Assembly: GCF_016862195.1 (NCBI RefSeq)
Contig: NZ_BOMM01000014.1
Coordinates: 1 to 64,000 of the forward strand
DNA from: Paractinoplanes ferrugineus
GTDB taxonomy: Bacteria > Actinomycetota > Actinomycetes > Mycobacteriales > Micromonosporaceae
Length of the DNA stretch: 64,000 bases
Direction: 5' to 3'
The notes under the pieces are model-generated. The model saw only the letters and a list, made by a program, of their open reading frames with translations, had not been told where the DNA came from and ran no database searches. A program made the translations under genes and the position numbers. Each line of letters starts with the position of its first letter. The stretch's first letter is position 1. This document shows positions 1 through 7,121 of this stretch, piece by piece.

Positions 1-297
1 CCCGGCCCAACAGGCGTGGGCGCTGACGGCAGTGGCCCGGACGGTCATGGCCGGCGGGGATGTCGTACGGGCGGAAAGCCTGGCTCGCTCGATCAGCGAC
101 CCGGCCCAACAGGCGCAGGCGCTGGCGGCGGTGGCCCGTACGGCCGCGGCCGGTGGCGATGTCGCGCGGGCGGAAGGCGTGGCCCGCTCGATCACCGACC
201 CGGCCCAACAGGCGCAGGCGCTGACCGCGGTGGCCCGGGCGGTCGCGGCCGGCGGCGACATCGATCGGGCCAGCCGGGTCCTGAGTGAGGTGTTGGC
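1..297 (+). repeat. 99-bp coding tandem repeat (three copies visible)
   Basis: The string CCCGGCCCAACAGGCG starts at bases 1, 100 and 199, giving an exact 99-bp period that keeps the reading frame (33 codons). The array continues left of the window. Copies differ at scattered positions, for example TGG in place of CAG in the first unit. Confidence 0.85.
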
Positions 298-424
298 GGT
301 GGTGTCCTGGCAGGTGCCGTTGTCGGTGATGGCCGAGCATTGGCCATCGATGGTGCTGCGATGCGCGGATGCCCTATCCGGTAACGAACGTTCGGCAAGC
401 CAAGAACAACTCCAGGCATCATGA
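2..424 (+). CDS. C-terminal part of a 33-residue-repeat protein (5' end outside window)
   Basis: The frame is open from the left edge and ends at TGA 422-424, so this is the end of a larger protein. The visible part repeats a 33-residue unit encoded by 99 bp; copies begin at bases 1, 100 and 199. Each has a DPAQQAQAL helix, then AVARxxxAGGD and an ARSI helix. The Ala/Leu spacing resembles a TPR-like alpha-solenoid. About 55 non-repeat residues follow and close the protein. Similar repeats occur in large actinobacterial repeat or signalling proteins, but the N-terminal domain that would define function is not visible, so I assign no role. The near-identity of the repeat units suggests recent unit expansion. 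Confidence 0.75.
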   Translation, partial: PAQQAWALTAVARTVMAGGDVVRAESLARSISDPAQQAQALAAVARTAAAGGDVARAEGVARSITDPAQQAQALTAVARAVAAGGDIDRASRVLSEVLAVVSWQVPLSVMAEHWPSMVLRCADALSGNERSASQEQLQAS

Positions 425-446
425 GCACCGACCGGAGAGCCGACTC

Positions 447-668
447 GTGCTGGAGTCCCTGAAACCGATTGATCTCGTGTTCGGGTGCGGCGGCATCCTG
501 GTTCCGGCCGTCATCATCGCGACGGTGGCCAAGGTCAGGAGGGCCGCCCGCGAGAGGGGCATCTCATCGGACGCGACCGGCTGGCCGCGGGTGAACGGGT
601 CGGTGCGGGCCTGGCATGCGGAGCTGGGTCACTTGGCGGGTCCGAGTTCCGGCCCCGGAGCTGCGTGA
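447..668 (+). CDS. possible small membrane protein (73 aa), doubtful
   Basis: A GTG-started frame of 73 codons could encode one hydrophobic segment (DLVFGCGGILVPAVIIATVA) followed by a basic stretch KVRRAARER, as in small single-pass proteins. Against it, I see no clear ribosome binding site, I recognise no family, and its last codons lie inside a strong terminator hairpin at 650-690. It may simply be untranslated trailer of the upstream repeat-protein gene. The rest of the 285-nt gap 425-708 holds nothing else I can name. Confidence 0.2.
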   Translation: MLESLKPIDLVFGCGGILVPAVIIATVAKVRRAARERGISSDATGWPRVNGSVRAWHAELGHLAGPSSGPGAA

Positions 669-690
669 GCAGACCGGGGCCGTTTCTGTG
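650..690 (+). terminator. intrinsic terminator with GTGA tetraloop
   Basis: CGGCCCCGG (650-658) pairs with CCGGGGCCG (674-682). Inside, CTGC (661-664) pairs with GCAG (669-672) around a GTGA loop, a GNRA tetraloop. The T-rich run TTTCTGT follows at 683-689. It reads as a rho-independent terminator for the rightward gene at the left edge and lies just past the end of the leftward htpX. Confidence 0.7.
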
Positions 691-708
691 AGGCTGGATG
701 GTTGCTGG

Positions 709-1581
709 TCAGCGAAGTTGGACGGCGCCGGCCATCGCCTGCAGGCGGGCGATTCGCTGGGCCATCGGCGGGTGGGTGGAGAAGAGGGTGGAGATGCCGC
801 CGGCGCGGAACGGGTTGGCGATCATCAGGTGGGCGGCGCTGGTCAGCTGGCCCTCGGCGGGGAGGGGGCGGAGCTGGGTGCCGTACTGGATTTTCTGCAG
901 GGCGCTCGCGAGGGCGAGTGGGTCGCCGGTGAGCCTGGCGCCGGAGGCGTCGGCCTGGAATTCGCGGTTGCGGCTGATCGCCAGTTGGATGACCGAGGCG
1001 GCGAGCGGGCCGAGGATCAGCATGAGCAGCAGCGAGGCCGGGTTGGGGCGGTCGTCGTCGTCGGAGCCGCCGGCCAGCGGGAGGAAGATTGCCAGCTGGG
1101 CGAACATCGTGATGATGCCGGCCAGGGCGGCGGCGACGCTGGAGATCAGGATGTCGCGGTTGTAGACGTGCGACAGTTCGTGGCCGAGGACGGCACGGAG
1201 TTCACGCCGGTCGAGCAGGTGGGTGATGCCGACTGTGACGGCCACGGCGGCGTGCTGCGGGTTGCGGCCGGTCGCGAACGCGTTGGGCTGCGCTGACGGG
1301 GAGACGTAGAGCCGGGGCATGGGCTGGTTGGCGGCGGCGGAAAGCTCCCGGACGATCTGGTGGAGCTCCGGGAACTCGGCTTCGCTGACCGGCTGGGCGC
1401 GCATGGCCCGCAGCGCCAGCTTGTCCGAGTAGAAGTAGCTGAACGCGTTCATCGCCAACGAGATGACGGCGGCGAGAACGAGGCCGCCACTGCCACCGAT
1501 CCAGTAGCCGATCGCCAGGATCAGCCCGGTGAGCAGACCGAGCAGAGCGGCCGTCTTGAGACCGTTGTGATGGCTGTGCAA
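709..1581 (-). CDS. htpX: M48 family membrane zinc protease HtpX
   Basis: The 290-residue protein matches HtpX, an integral-membrane zinc endopeptidase of the cytoplasmic membrane that removes misfolded membrane proteins. Two hydrophobic segments lie near residues 10-50. The zinc motif HELSH is at 134-138, two further hydrophobic segments follow at about 145-170 and 183-203, and the third zinc ligand Glu is in NREFQAD (E207). Length is normal for the family. The ATG start is supported by AGGAG about 7 nt upstream on the minus strand. It is transcribed alone, away from the acetyltransferase gene. HtpX in other bacteria is under envelope-stress control; I see no specific operator here. Confidence 0.93.
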   Translation of the reverse strand: MHSHHNGLKTAALLGLLTGLILAIGYWIGGSGGLVLAAVISLAMNAFSYFYSDKLALRAMRAQPVSEAEFPELHQIVRELSAAANQPMPRLYVSPSAQPNAFATGRNPQHAAVAVTVGITHLLDRRELRAVLGHELSHVYNRDILISSVAAALAGIITMFAQLAIFLPLAGGSDDDDRPNPASLLLMLILGPLAASVIQLAISRNREFQADASGARLTGDPLALASALQKIQYGTQLRPLPAEGQLTSAAHLMIANPFRAGGISTLFSTHPPMAQRIARLQAMAGAVQLR

Positions 1582-1671
1582 CTGAAACTCCTAGGTGGGT
1601 CGCGTACCCGTCTCAACGCCTTTGACCTGCTCTTTCATCCGTCCGGGACTGTGAGTTGGCTGAATGGTTGC

Positions 1672-1677
1672 TAGCGT
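1672..1677 (+). promoter_or_regulatory. -10 box TAGCGT of a leaderless promoter
   Basis: TAGCGT lies exactly 7 nt before the ATG at 1685, so transcription should begin at the start codon. There is no ribosome binding site in front of that ATG, which fits leaderless translation. Confidence 0.5.
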
Positions 1678-1684
1678 CCCCGCC

Positions 1685-2158
1685 ATGGCTGTCACCGCGT
1701 TACGAGCAATGATCGACACCGACCTGGACCCGCTGTTCGCGATGATGCGCGACCCGGAGTCGATGCGGATGGCCGCCTTCGTGGGGCGTGACCCGGACAA
1801 CCGGGAGCTGTTCGAGGCGCACCTCTCCCGGCTGCGAGCCAACCCTGAGGTCACCTATCGGGTGATCACCCAGGACGGCGCGGTGGCCGGCATGATCTCC
1901 AGTTGGGTGACCGACGGCGAAACCGAGATCACCTACTGGGTGGACCGCGCGTTCTGGGGCCAGGGCATCGCCTCCGCGGCCTTGACGCTGTTCCTCCAGG
2001 TCGTCCGGTCCCGCCCGATCCACGCTCGGGCCGCCGCCGACAACCGGGGTTCGCTCCGGGTGCTGGAAAAGGCGGGCTTCAAGCAGGTCAACACCGAGAT
2101 TTCGTACGCCGAGGGCCGCCACGCCGAGATCGAGGAAGCCGTCCTGATCCTGAGTTGA
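1685..2158 (+). CDS. GNAT family N-acetyltransferase (RimJ-like)
   Basis: 157 residues, the size of a single GNAT domain. It should transfer an acetyl group from acetyl-CoA to an amine on an unidentified small molecule or protein N-terminus. The acetyl-CoA loop reads WGQGIASAAL (the Q/RxxGxG/A motif), preceded by the beta strand EITYWVD, and the C-terminal helix NRGSLRVLEKAGF is typical of the RimJ/RimL branch. An in-frame ATG at 1664 exists, but the TAGCGT box 7 nt before 1685 favours 1685 as a leaderless start. Substrate cannot be read from sequence. Confidence 0.88.
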   Translation: MAVTALRAMIDTDLDPLFAMMRDPESMRMAAFVGRDPDNRELFEAHLSRLRANPEVTYRVITQDGAVAGMISSWVTDGETEITYWVDRAFWGQGIASAALTLFLQVVRSRPIHARAAADNRGSLRVLEKAGFKQVNTEISYAEGRHAEIEEAVLILS

Positions 2159-2173
2159 CCGGTCCGGCCCGCC

Positions 2174-2203
2174 TTGGCTCCTGGTACCCCCTGGGGGTAT
2201 GTT
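2174..2203 (+). promoter_or_regulatory. leaderless promoter of the DUF4396 gene
   Basis: TTGGCT (2174-2179, 4 of 6 matches to TTGACA) is followed after 18 nt by TATGTT (2198-2203), which ends 6 nt before the ATG at 2210. The -10 box shares its first two bases with the CsoR-like palindrome, so a bound repressor would block RNA polymerase. Confidence 0.5.
2185..2199 (+). promoter_or_regulatory. CsoR-type copper operator (perfect palindrome)
   Basis: TACCCCC, one T, GGGGGTA is a perfect 7-bp inverted repeat flanked by G and T. It matches the TAC-C-run/G-run-GTA operators described for copper-sensing CsoR repressors. It overlaps the -10 box of the following gene. The csoR gene itself is at 41251-41556. 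Confidence 0.65.
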
Positions 2204-2209
2204 CCGAGG

Positions 2210-2662
2210 ATGGGACTGACCAGGGCGGCCATCTCCGCCACGCTGCACTGCCTTACCGGCTGCGCCCTCGGGGAGATTCTCGGGATGGTGATCAGCACGG
2301 CGCTGGGCTGGCACAACGCCGGCAACATCGCGCTCTCGATCGCGCTGGCCTTCCTCTTCGGCTACACGCTCGCCATCCGGCCGGTGCTCGCGGCCGGGGT
2401 GGGGTTCCGGCGGGCGCTCGGGGTCGCGCTCGCCGCCGACACGGTGTCGATCGCGGTGATGGAGCTCGTCGACAACGGCAGCCTGCTCGTCATCCCGGGC
2501 GCCATGAACGCCGGACTCGGCGACGTGCTGTTCTGGGGCAGCCTCGTCGCGTCGCTGGCCATCGCGTTCGTGGTGACGGTGCCGGTCAACCGGTGGATGA
2601 TCGCGCGCGGCAAGGGCCACGCCGTCGCGCATCAGTTCCATCACCCGGGTCACTCCGGATAA
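2210..2662 (+). CDS. DUF4396 membrane protein, probably copper-regulated
   Basis: 150 residues with four hydrophobic segments, beginning ATLHCLTGCALGEILG, the signature of DUF4396. The HCxxGC motif in the first helix could bind a soft metal such as copper. A basic and His-rich tail (HQFHHPGH) ends the protein. DUF4396 has no established reaction. The start at 2210 is chosen because the promoter and operator lie directly upstream; an in-frame ATG at 2174 would place the operator inside the gene. The CsoR-like palindrome suggests expression rises when copper is in excess, so a role in copper handling at the membrane is my inference. Confidence 0.85.
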   Translation: MGLTRAAISATLHCLTGCALGEILGMVISTALGWHNAGNIALSIALAFLFGYTLAIRPVLAAGVGFRRALGVALAADTVSIAVMELVDNGSLLVIPGAMNAGLGDVLFWGSLVASLAIAFVVTVPVNRWMIARGKGHAVAHQFHHPGHSG

Positions 2663-2691
2663 TCTGAGCCCCACACGGGGAGGAGTGTCCG

Positions 2692-3147
2692 ATGGCCAAA
2701 GAGGTGCGAGCCGACGTCGAGACGCTTCGCGCGGCCGACGCCGACCGGCAGAAGGTCGCCGACCAGTTGAAGTCGGCGCTCGACGAGGGCCGGCTCTCGT
2801 TGCACGAGTACGACGACCGGGTGCGCGAGGCGTACTCCGCGAAGACGTACAAGGAACTGCTTCTGCTCGTCTCTGACCTGCCGCACCCGGGTTTGTCCGC
2901 GACCGAAGTGGCCGCCCGCCGACAGGCGGAGCTGCGCCGCGAGGCGCGGCGGATGCCGACGGCGTTGATGGTGCTCTGGACCATCTGGGCGTCGGTCACC
3001 GTGGTCAACCTGGTGGTGTTCGGGCTCGTGGTGGCGAGTGTCGACGGCAGCGTCTATCCGTGGCCGGTGTGGATGCTGGTGCCGGGTGCGGCCCTTGGTG
3101 CGGTCACCGTCGGCGTGCAAGTGATCCGCAATCAGAGGCCGCGTTAA
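2692..3147 (+). CDS. DUF1707 SHOCT-like protein with two membrane segments
   Basis: 151 residues. The N-terminal 60 residues form a DUF1707 domain: DRQKVADQLKSALDEGRLSL, then EYDDRVREAYSAKTYKEL. Such SHOCT-like domains pair with membrane domains in actinobacteria and probably mediate assembly. Two hydrophobic helices follow at about 92-116 and 122-143. GGAGGAG lies 8 nt before the ATG and fixes the start. The downstream oxidoreductase begins 11 nt after the stop but has its own -10 box. Function is unknown. Confidence 0.9.
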   Translation: MAKEVRADVETLRAADADRQKVADQLKSALDEGRLSLHEYDDRVREAYSAKTYKELLLLVSDLPHPGLSATEVAARRQAELRREARRMPTALMVLWTIWASVTVVNLVVFGLVVASVDGSVYPWPVWMLVPGAALGAVTVGVQVIRNQRPR

Positions 3148-3150
3148 AGT
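3145..3150 (+). promoter_or_regulatory. -10 box TAAAGT of a leaderless promoter
   Basis: TAAAGT overlaps the TAA stop of the DUF1707 gene and ends 7 nt before the ATG at 3158. No Shine-Dalgarno sequence precedes that ATG. The oxidoreductase may therefore be transcribed independently of its upstream neighbour. Confidence 0.45.
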
Positions 3151-3157
3151 CGGATCC

Positions 3158-4168
3158 ATGAACCGCGTCCCGCTCTCCGTGCTCGATCTGGCTACCGTCC
3201 GTGAGGGTCACTCGAGCGCCGACGCGCTCCACGGCACCCTTGAGATCGCCCGGGCGGCTGACGATCTGGGCTATCACCGGTTCTGGGTGGCGGAGCACCA
3301 CAACATGCCGGCCGTCGCGTCGACCGCTCCCCCAGTGCTGATCGCCTCGGTGGCCGCGCACACCCACCGGATCAAGGTCGGCTCGGGTGGTGTGATGCTG
3401 CCCAATCACATGCCGTTCGTGGTGGCCGAGCAGTTCGCGATTCTGGAGGCGCTGCACCCGGGCCGCATCGACCTGGGCATCGGGCGGGCGCCCGGCACCG
3501 ATCAGACCACCGCGGCGGCGCTGCGCGGCGTCTCGCCCTACCTCACCGTCGAGCAGTTCCCGGAACACCTGCAGACCCTGTTGGCGCTGCTGGGCGACGA
3601 GCGGATCGACGCCGGGCCGGTGGCCCGGCTGCGGGCCACGCCGGCGGCGGAGAGCTTCCCCGAGGTGTGGATGCTGGGCTCCTCGACGTACGGGGCACAG
3701 GTCGCGGCCGCCCTGGGGCTGCCGTTCTGCTACGCCTTCCATTTCGCGGTCAGTTCGGATGTGGAGTCCGCGTTGCACCTCTACCGGTCGGGCTTCAAGC
3801 CGTCCCCGCAGTTCCCGCAGCCGCACGTGATGGTCAGTGCCTCGGTGATCGCGGCCGAGACCACGGAGGAGGCGCTCTACCTGGCTGGCCCCAGCCGAAT
3901 CATGGCGCTGAGCCTGCGCACCGGGCGACTCGGGCCGATCGTCTCACCCGAGCAGGCGGCCGCGGTGGAACTGTCCGATCTGGACCGCGCGATGCTCGAC
4001 TCGCTGCCGGGCACGCAATACGCCGGCACCGCCGAGGAGGTCGTCGACAGCCTCGACGCGCTGGTCGAGCGCACCGGGGCGGACGAGCTGATCCTCGCCG
4101 GGACCGTTCACGACCCGGCGACCCGGCAGGATTCGCTGGCCCGGATCGCCAAGGTATGGGGTCTCTGA
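3158..4168 (+). CDS. LLM-class flavin-dependent oxidoreductase (luciferase-like)
   Basis: 336 residues. The bacterial-luciferase fold is recognisable from the start, SVLDLATVREG, then FWVAEHHNMPAVASTAP, SGGVMLPNHMPFVVAEQF and HPGRIDLGIGRAPGTD, the conserved FMN-site segments of the MsnO8-type branch. Such enzymes use reduced flavin and oxygen to oxidise organic substrates or reduce them with F420; the substrate cannot be told here. It lies between the DUF1707 gene and an acetyltransferase, neither of which points to a pathway. Confidence 0.92.
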   Translation: MNRVPLSVLDLATVREGHSSADALHGTLEIARAADDLGYHRFWVAEHHNMPAVASTAPPVLIASVAAHTHRIKVGSGGVMLPNHMPFVVAEQFAILEALHPGRIDLGIGRAPGTDQTTAAALRGVSPYLTVEQFPEHLQTLLALLGDERIDAGPVARLRATPAAESFPEVWMLGSSTYGAQVAAALGLPFCYAFHFAVSSDVESALHLYRSGFKPSPQFPQPHVMVSASVIAAETTEEALYLAGPSRIMALSLRTGRLGPIVSPEQAAAVELSDLDRAMLDSLPGTQYAGTAEEVVDSLDALVERTGADELILAGTVHDPATRQDSLARIAKVWGL

Positions 4169-4208
4169 TCGGGGTGCGATTCGCCGGTGATCGGGCAAGT
4201 ATTGGGGA

Positions 4209-5033
4209 ATGCCCTGGGACTTGACCACCGACGTCGAGGCCTTCGCCTCGACCGCGGGGGATTTCTTGCGGACCCGGCCGGTCCAGCACACCGTGTTGCT
4301 CACGCTGATTGCCACGTTGCGGCGGCGCGGTCCGCACGCGTACGGGCCGGAAGATCCGGTTTTCGGGTTCTGGCGTGCCGGCGGTTCGGTGGAAGCGGTG
4401 CTGCTGCAGACCCCGCCGCATCCGATGATGTTCAGCTCGATGCCGGCGGCGGCCGTCGCGGAGGCGGCCGAGACACTCGCCGACCGCCCGCTGAGCGGCG
4501 TCAACATGACGGCCGACGTGCTCGACGACTTCGTCGAACGGCGCGGCGCCCCGGCGACCGTGACGATGCGCACCCGGTTGTACCTTCTGGACACGCTGAC
4601 CCCATTGCCGGCGCCGAATGGGCAGGCACGGGTGGCGACAACGCAGGACCGTGACCTGCTGATGCGCTGGGACGACGAGTTCCACGCCGCGCTCGGCGAG
4701 CAGCCCAGCGCGGACCGCGGCGCGTTCGTCGACGAGCGGATCGGGTTCGACGGCTTCGTGCTGTGGGAGGTCGACGGCGTGCCGGTGTCGATGGCCGCCC
4801 GGTCCCGCATCGAGGCCGGCATGAGCCGCGTGCAGTCGGTCTACACCCCGCGCGAACTGCGCGGTCGCGGCTATGCCGGGGCGGCCACCGCGGCCGTCAC
4901 CCAGCATGCGCTCGACCAGGGCGCCGAGTCGGTGGTGCTGTTCACCGACCTGGCCAACCCGACAAGCAACGGTCTCTACCAGCGATTGGGCTACCGGCCC
5001 GTCGAGGATCGGGTGGCGGTGAGGTTCTCGTGA
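4209..5033 (+). CDS. GNAT family N-acetyltransferase with N-terminal extension
   Basis: 274 residues. The GNAT fold is in the second half: VYTPRELRGRGYAGAATAAV carries the acetyl-CoA-binding RxxGYA motif and LANPTSNGLYQRLGY is the final strand-helix. The first 130 residues form a divergent GNAT-like N-terminal domain seen in two-domain acetyltransferases. The stop codon overlaps the GTG of the MOSC gene (GTGA), so the two are translated together. Substrate unknown. Confidence 0.88.
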   Translation: MPWDLTTDVEAFASTAGDFLRTRPVQHTVLLTLIATLRRRGPHAYGPEDPVFGFWRAGGSVEAVLLQTPPHPMMFSSMPAAAVAEAAETLADRPLSGVNMTADVLDDFVERRGAPATVTMRTRLYLLDTLTPLPAPNGQARVATTQDRDLLMRWDDEFHAALGEQPSADRGAFVDERIGFDGFVLWEVDGVPVSMAARSRIEAGMSRVQSVYTPRELRGRGYAGAATAAVTQHALDQGAESVVLFTDLANPTSNGLYQRLGYRPVEDRVAVRFS

Positions 5034-5680
5034 AGGTGCTTTCGGTGAACGTCGGGGTGCCGCGTTCCAAGCCGACCAAGAAGCGCGGCATGACCGGCAT
5101 CGACAAGCGGCCGGTCGACCACCCGGTGCTCGTACGGGCGCCCGGGCCGAAGACGACGGGGCTGCACAGTGGGCTGGTCGGCGACCCGATCGGCAACATA
5201 CGCCACCACGGCGGGGACGATCAGGCGATCTACGCGTACGCGCGGGAGGACTACGACTGGTGGGAGAAGGAACTCGGCCGCAACCTGGCCGGCGGTGCCT
5301 TCGGGGAGAACCTCACCACCCTCGGCGTCGACGTGACCGGCGCGATGATCGGCGAGGTGTGGCGGATCGGCGACGTGCTGGAGCTTCAGCCCACCTTCGG
5401 GCGGGTCCCGTGCGCCACGTTCCAGGCGCGGATGGCGGAGCCGCAGTGGTCGAAGCGGTTCACCAGGGCCAATCGCACCGGGGCCTACCTGCGCGTGGTG
5501 ACGCCGGGGCCGGTCCGGGCCGATGACTCGATCGAGGTCGTGCACCGGCCGGTCAAGAGCGTGAGCATCGCCGAGGCGTTCCACATCTACATGCTCGACA
5601 AGTCGCGGCTGGCCCGGCTGCTCGACGCCGAGGGCCTGCCGGCGGACCTGCGCGCGGAGGTCGAGAAGAAGATCAGCTGA
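5030..5680 (+). CDS. MOSC domain protein (YiiM-like)
   Basis: 216 residues. MOSC domains bind molybdenum cofactor or its sulfur and act as sulfur carriers or in detoxifying N-hydroxylated compounds (the YiiM group). Visible landmarks are HSGLVGDPIGNIRHHGGDDQ, AFGENLTTLG, IGDVLELQPTFGRVPC (the conserved Cys of the MOSC sulfide site) and FTRANRTGAYLRV. The GTG start is chosen because it overlaps the upstream TGA; an apparent longer frame upstream lies inside the acetyltransferase gene. Its last 8 nt overlap the end of the convergent nuoN. Confidence 0.92.
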   Translation: MKVLSVNVGVPRSKPTKKRGMTGIDKRPVDHPVLVRAPGPKTTGLHSGLVGDPIGNIRHHGGDDQAIYAYAREDYDWWEKELGRNLAGGAFGENLTTLGVDVTGAMIGEVWRIGDVLELQPTFGRVPCATFQARMAEPQWSKRFTRANRTGAYLRVVTPGPVRADDSIEVVHRPVKSVSIAEAFHIYMLDKSRLARLLDAEGLPADLRAEVEKKIS

Positions 5681-7121
5681 GCGCGTCGAAGAGCAGCTGC
5701 GGTGCGAAGCCGACCGCCACCGCCGTGCCGGCCGCGATGATCAGGGCGGCCGCCACCGGACGGGTGACCCGCACGCGCGGATGGGTGGCCGCCTCGAGCA
5801 GGTCGGGGTCGACGAGCTGGATGCCCGGCTTGGGCGGGGTCACATAGAGCGTGGTGGCGACGCGCGCGTAGTAGGCGAGGCCGATCACCGCGTTCAGCGC
5901 GACGAAACCGGCGAGCCAGCCCCAGCCCTCGGCGATCAGCGCGTCGACCACCGTGACCTTGGCGAACATGCCGGCCAGCCCCGGCGGCAGGCCGGCCAGG
6001 CCGGCGAGGGCGAGCACCATGGCGGCGCCGAGCCACGGGTGCCGGCGGCCCGCTCCCCGATAGGCGAGCAGGTCACCGCCGTCCCCGGCGGGCGGTCGCA
6101 GGGCCACCACCACGCCGAACGCCAGGAACTCCAGGACCACGAAGAAGACCGCGTAGACGGCCGCCGAACGGACCCCGGCGGCGCCCAGGGCCAGCGCCGC
6201 CAGGATGTAACCGGCCTGGGCGATCGACGACCAGGCCAGCAGCCGCACCATCCGCTGCTGGCGCAGGGCGACCAGGTTGCCGGTGGTCATGGTGAGCACG
6301 GCCAGGGCGGCCACCACCGGGGCGGCGTCCAGCTTCGAGACGATCGCGATCAGGGCCAGGACACCGCCGAGCTTCGACGCGGTGGAGAGGTAGGCGGCCA
6401 CCGGCAGGGGCGCGCCCTCGTAGGTCGGGGGCGCCCAGGCGTGCATCGGGACCGCGGCCACCTTGAACGCGAACCCGATCACCAGCAGGGCGGCCCCGGT
6501 CTGGGCGACCGGGCCGAGTGGTCCGATGCCGGCGACCAGGTGCTCGAGGTGGATGGCACCGGTGGCGGCGTAGTTGAGGGCCGCGCCGAGCAACGCGATC
6601 GCCGTCGAGACGATGCTGATCAGGAAGAACGTGATGGACGCGGACGCGCCCGCGGTGCTGGGCCGCTCCCCGGGCGCGAACCGGCGCAGGCCGACCAGCA
6701 CGTACAGCGGAAGGGTCAGGGTTTCCAGGCCGACGATCAGGGTGATCAGGTCGCCGGCGTAACCGATCACCACCCCGCCGGTCATCGAGGCGGCCAGCAG
6801 GAAGCAGAACTCACCGGGCGGGGCGGCGCCGATCCGCAGTGCGGGCACGGACAGGGCCAGCACGCCGACGGTCAGCGCGGCGAACACGACGGCCATGGTC
6901 ACCGCCAGCGGGGTCGGAACCCAGGAGCATTCGGCGCCGGCGCAGAAGGTCGGTCGCCGCACTCCGGCCACGATCGCGCAGACCGCGGTGGCGAGACCGC
7001 CGAACAGCAGAGCACCGACCGTGGCGGCGCGCCGCGCGACGATCAAGTCGGCGAGAAGGACGAGGACGGCGGCCCCGGCGGCGGCATAGAGCGGCAGCAG
7101 CGTCACGTGGTCGAGGGTCAT
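5673..7121 (-). CDS. nuoN: NADH-quinone oxidoreductase subunit N
   Basis: 482 residues with about 14 transmembrane helices, an Mrp-antiporter-like proton-pumping subunit of the complex I membrane arm. Recognisable parts are VGLETLTLPLYVLVGL (the first antiporter helix with its Glu), FKVAAVPMHAWAPPTYEGAP and LVALRQQRMVRLLAWSSIAQ. The ATG overlaps the nuoM stop (ATGA); the frame is open far upstream but that part lies inside nuoM. It is the last gene of the operon, and its 3' end overlaps the convergent MOSC gene by 8 nt. Confidence 0.95.
   Translation of the reverse strand: MTLDHVTLLPLYAAAGAAVLVLLADLIVARRAATVGALLFGGLATAVCAIVAGVRRPTFCAGAECSWVPTPLAVTMAVVFAALTVGVLALSVPALRIGAAPPGEFCFLLAASMTGGVVIGYAGDLITLIVGLETLTLPLYVLVGLRRFAPGERPSTAGASASITFFLISIVSTAIALLGAALNYAATGAIHLEHLVAGIGPLGPVAQTGAALLVIGFAFKVAAVPMHAWAPPTYEGAPLPVAAYLSTASKLGGVLALIAIVSKLDAAPVVAALAVLTMTTGNLVALRQQRMVRLLAWSSIAQAGYILAALALGAAGVRSAAVYAVFFVVLEFLAFGVVVALRPPAGDGGDLLAYRGAGRRHPWLGAAMVLALAGLAGLPPGLAGMFAKVTVVDALIAEGWGWLAGFVALNAVIGLAYYARVATTLYVTPPKPGIQLVDPDLLEAATHPRVRVTRPVAAALIIAAGTAVAVGFAPQLLFDALS

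Noticed and set aside
1700..2674. Minus-strand frame (324 codons) across two plus-strand genes
   Set aside because: Arg/His-rich shadow frame; both plus-strand genes have family signatures and promoters.
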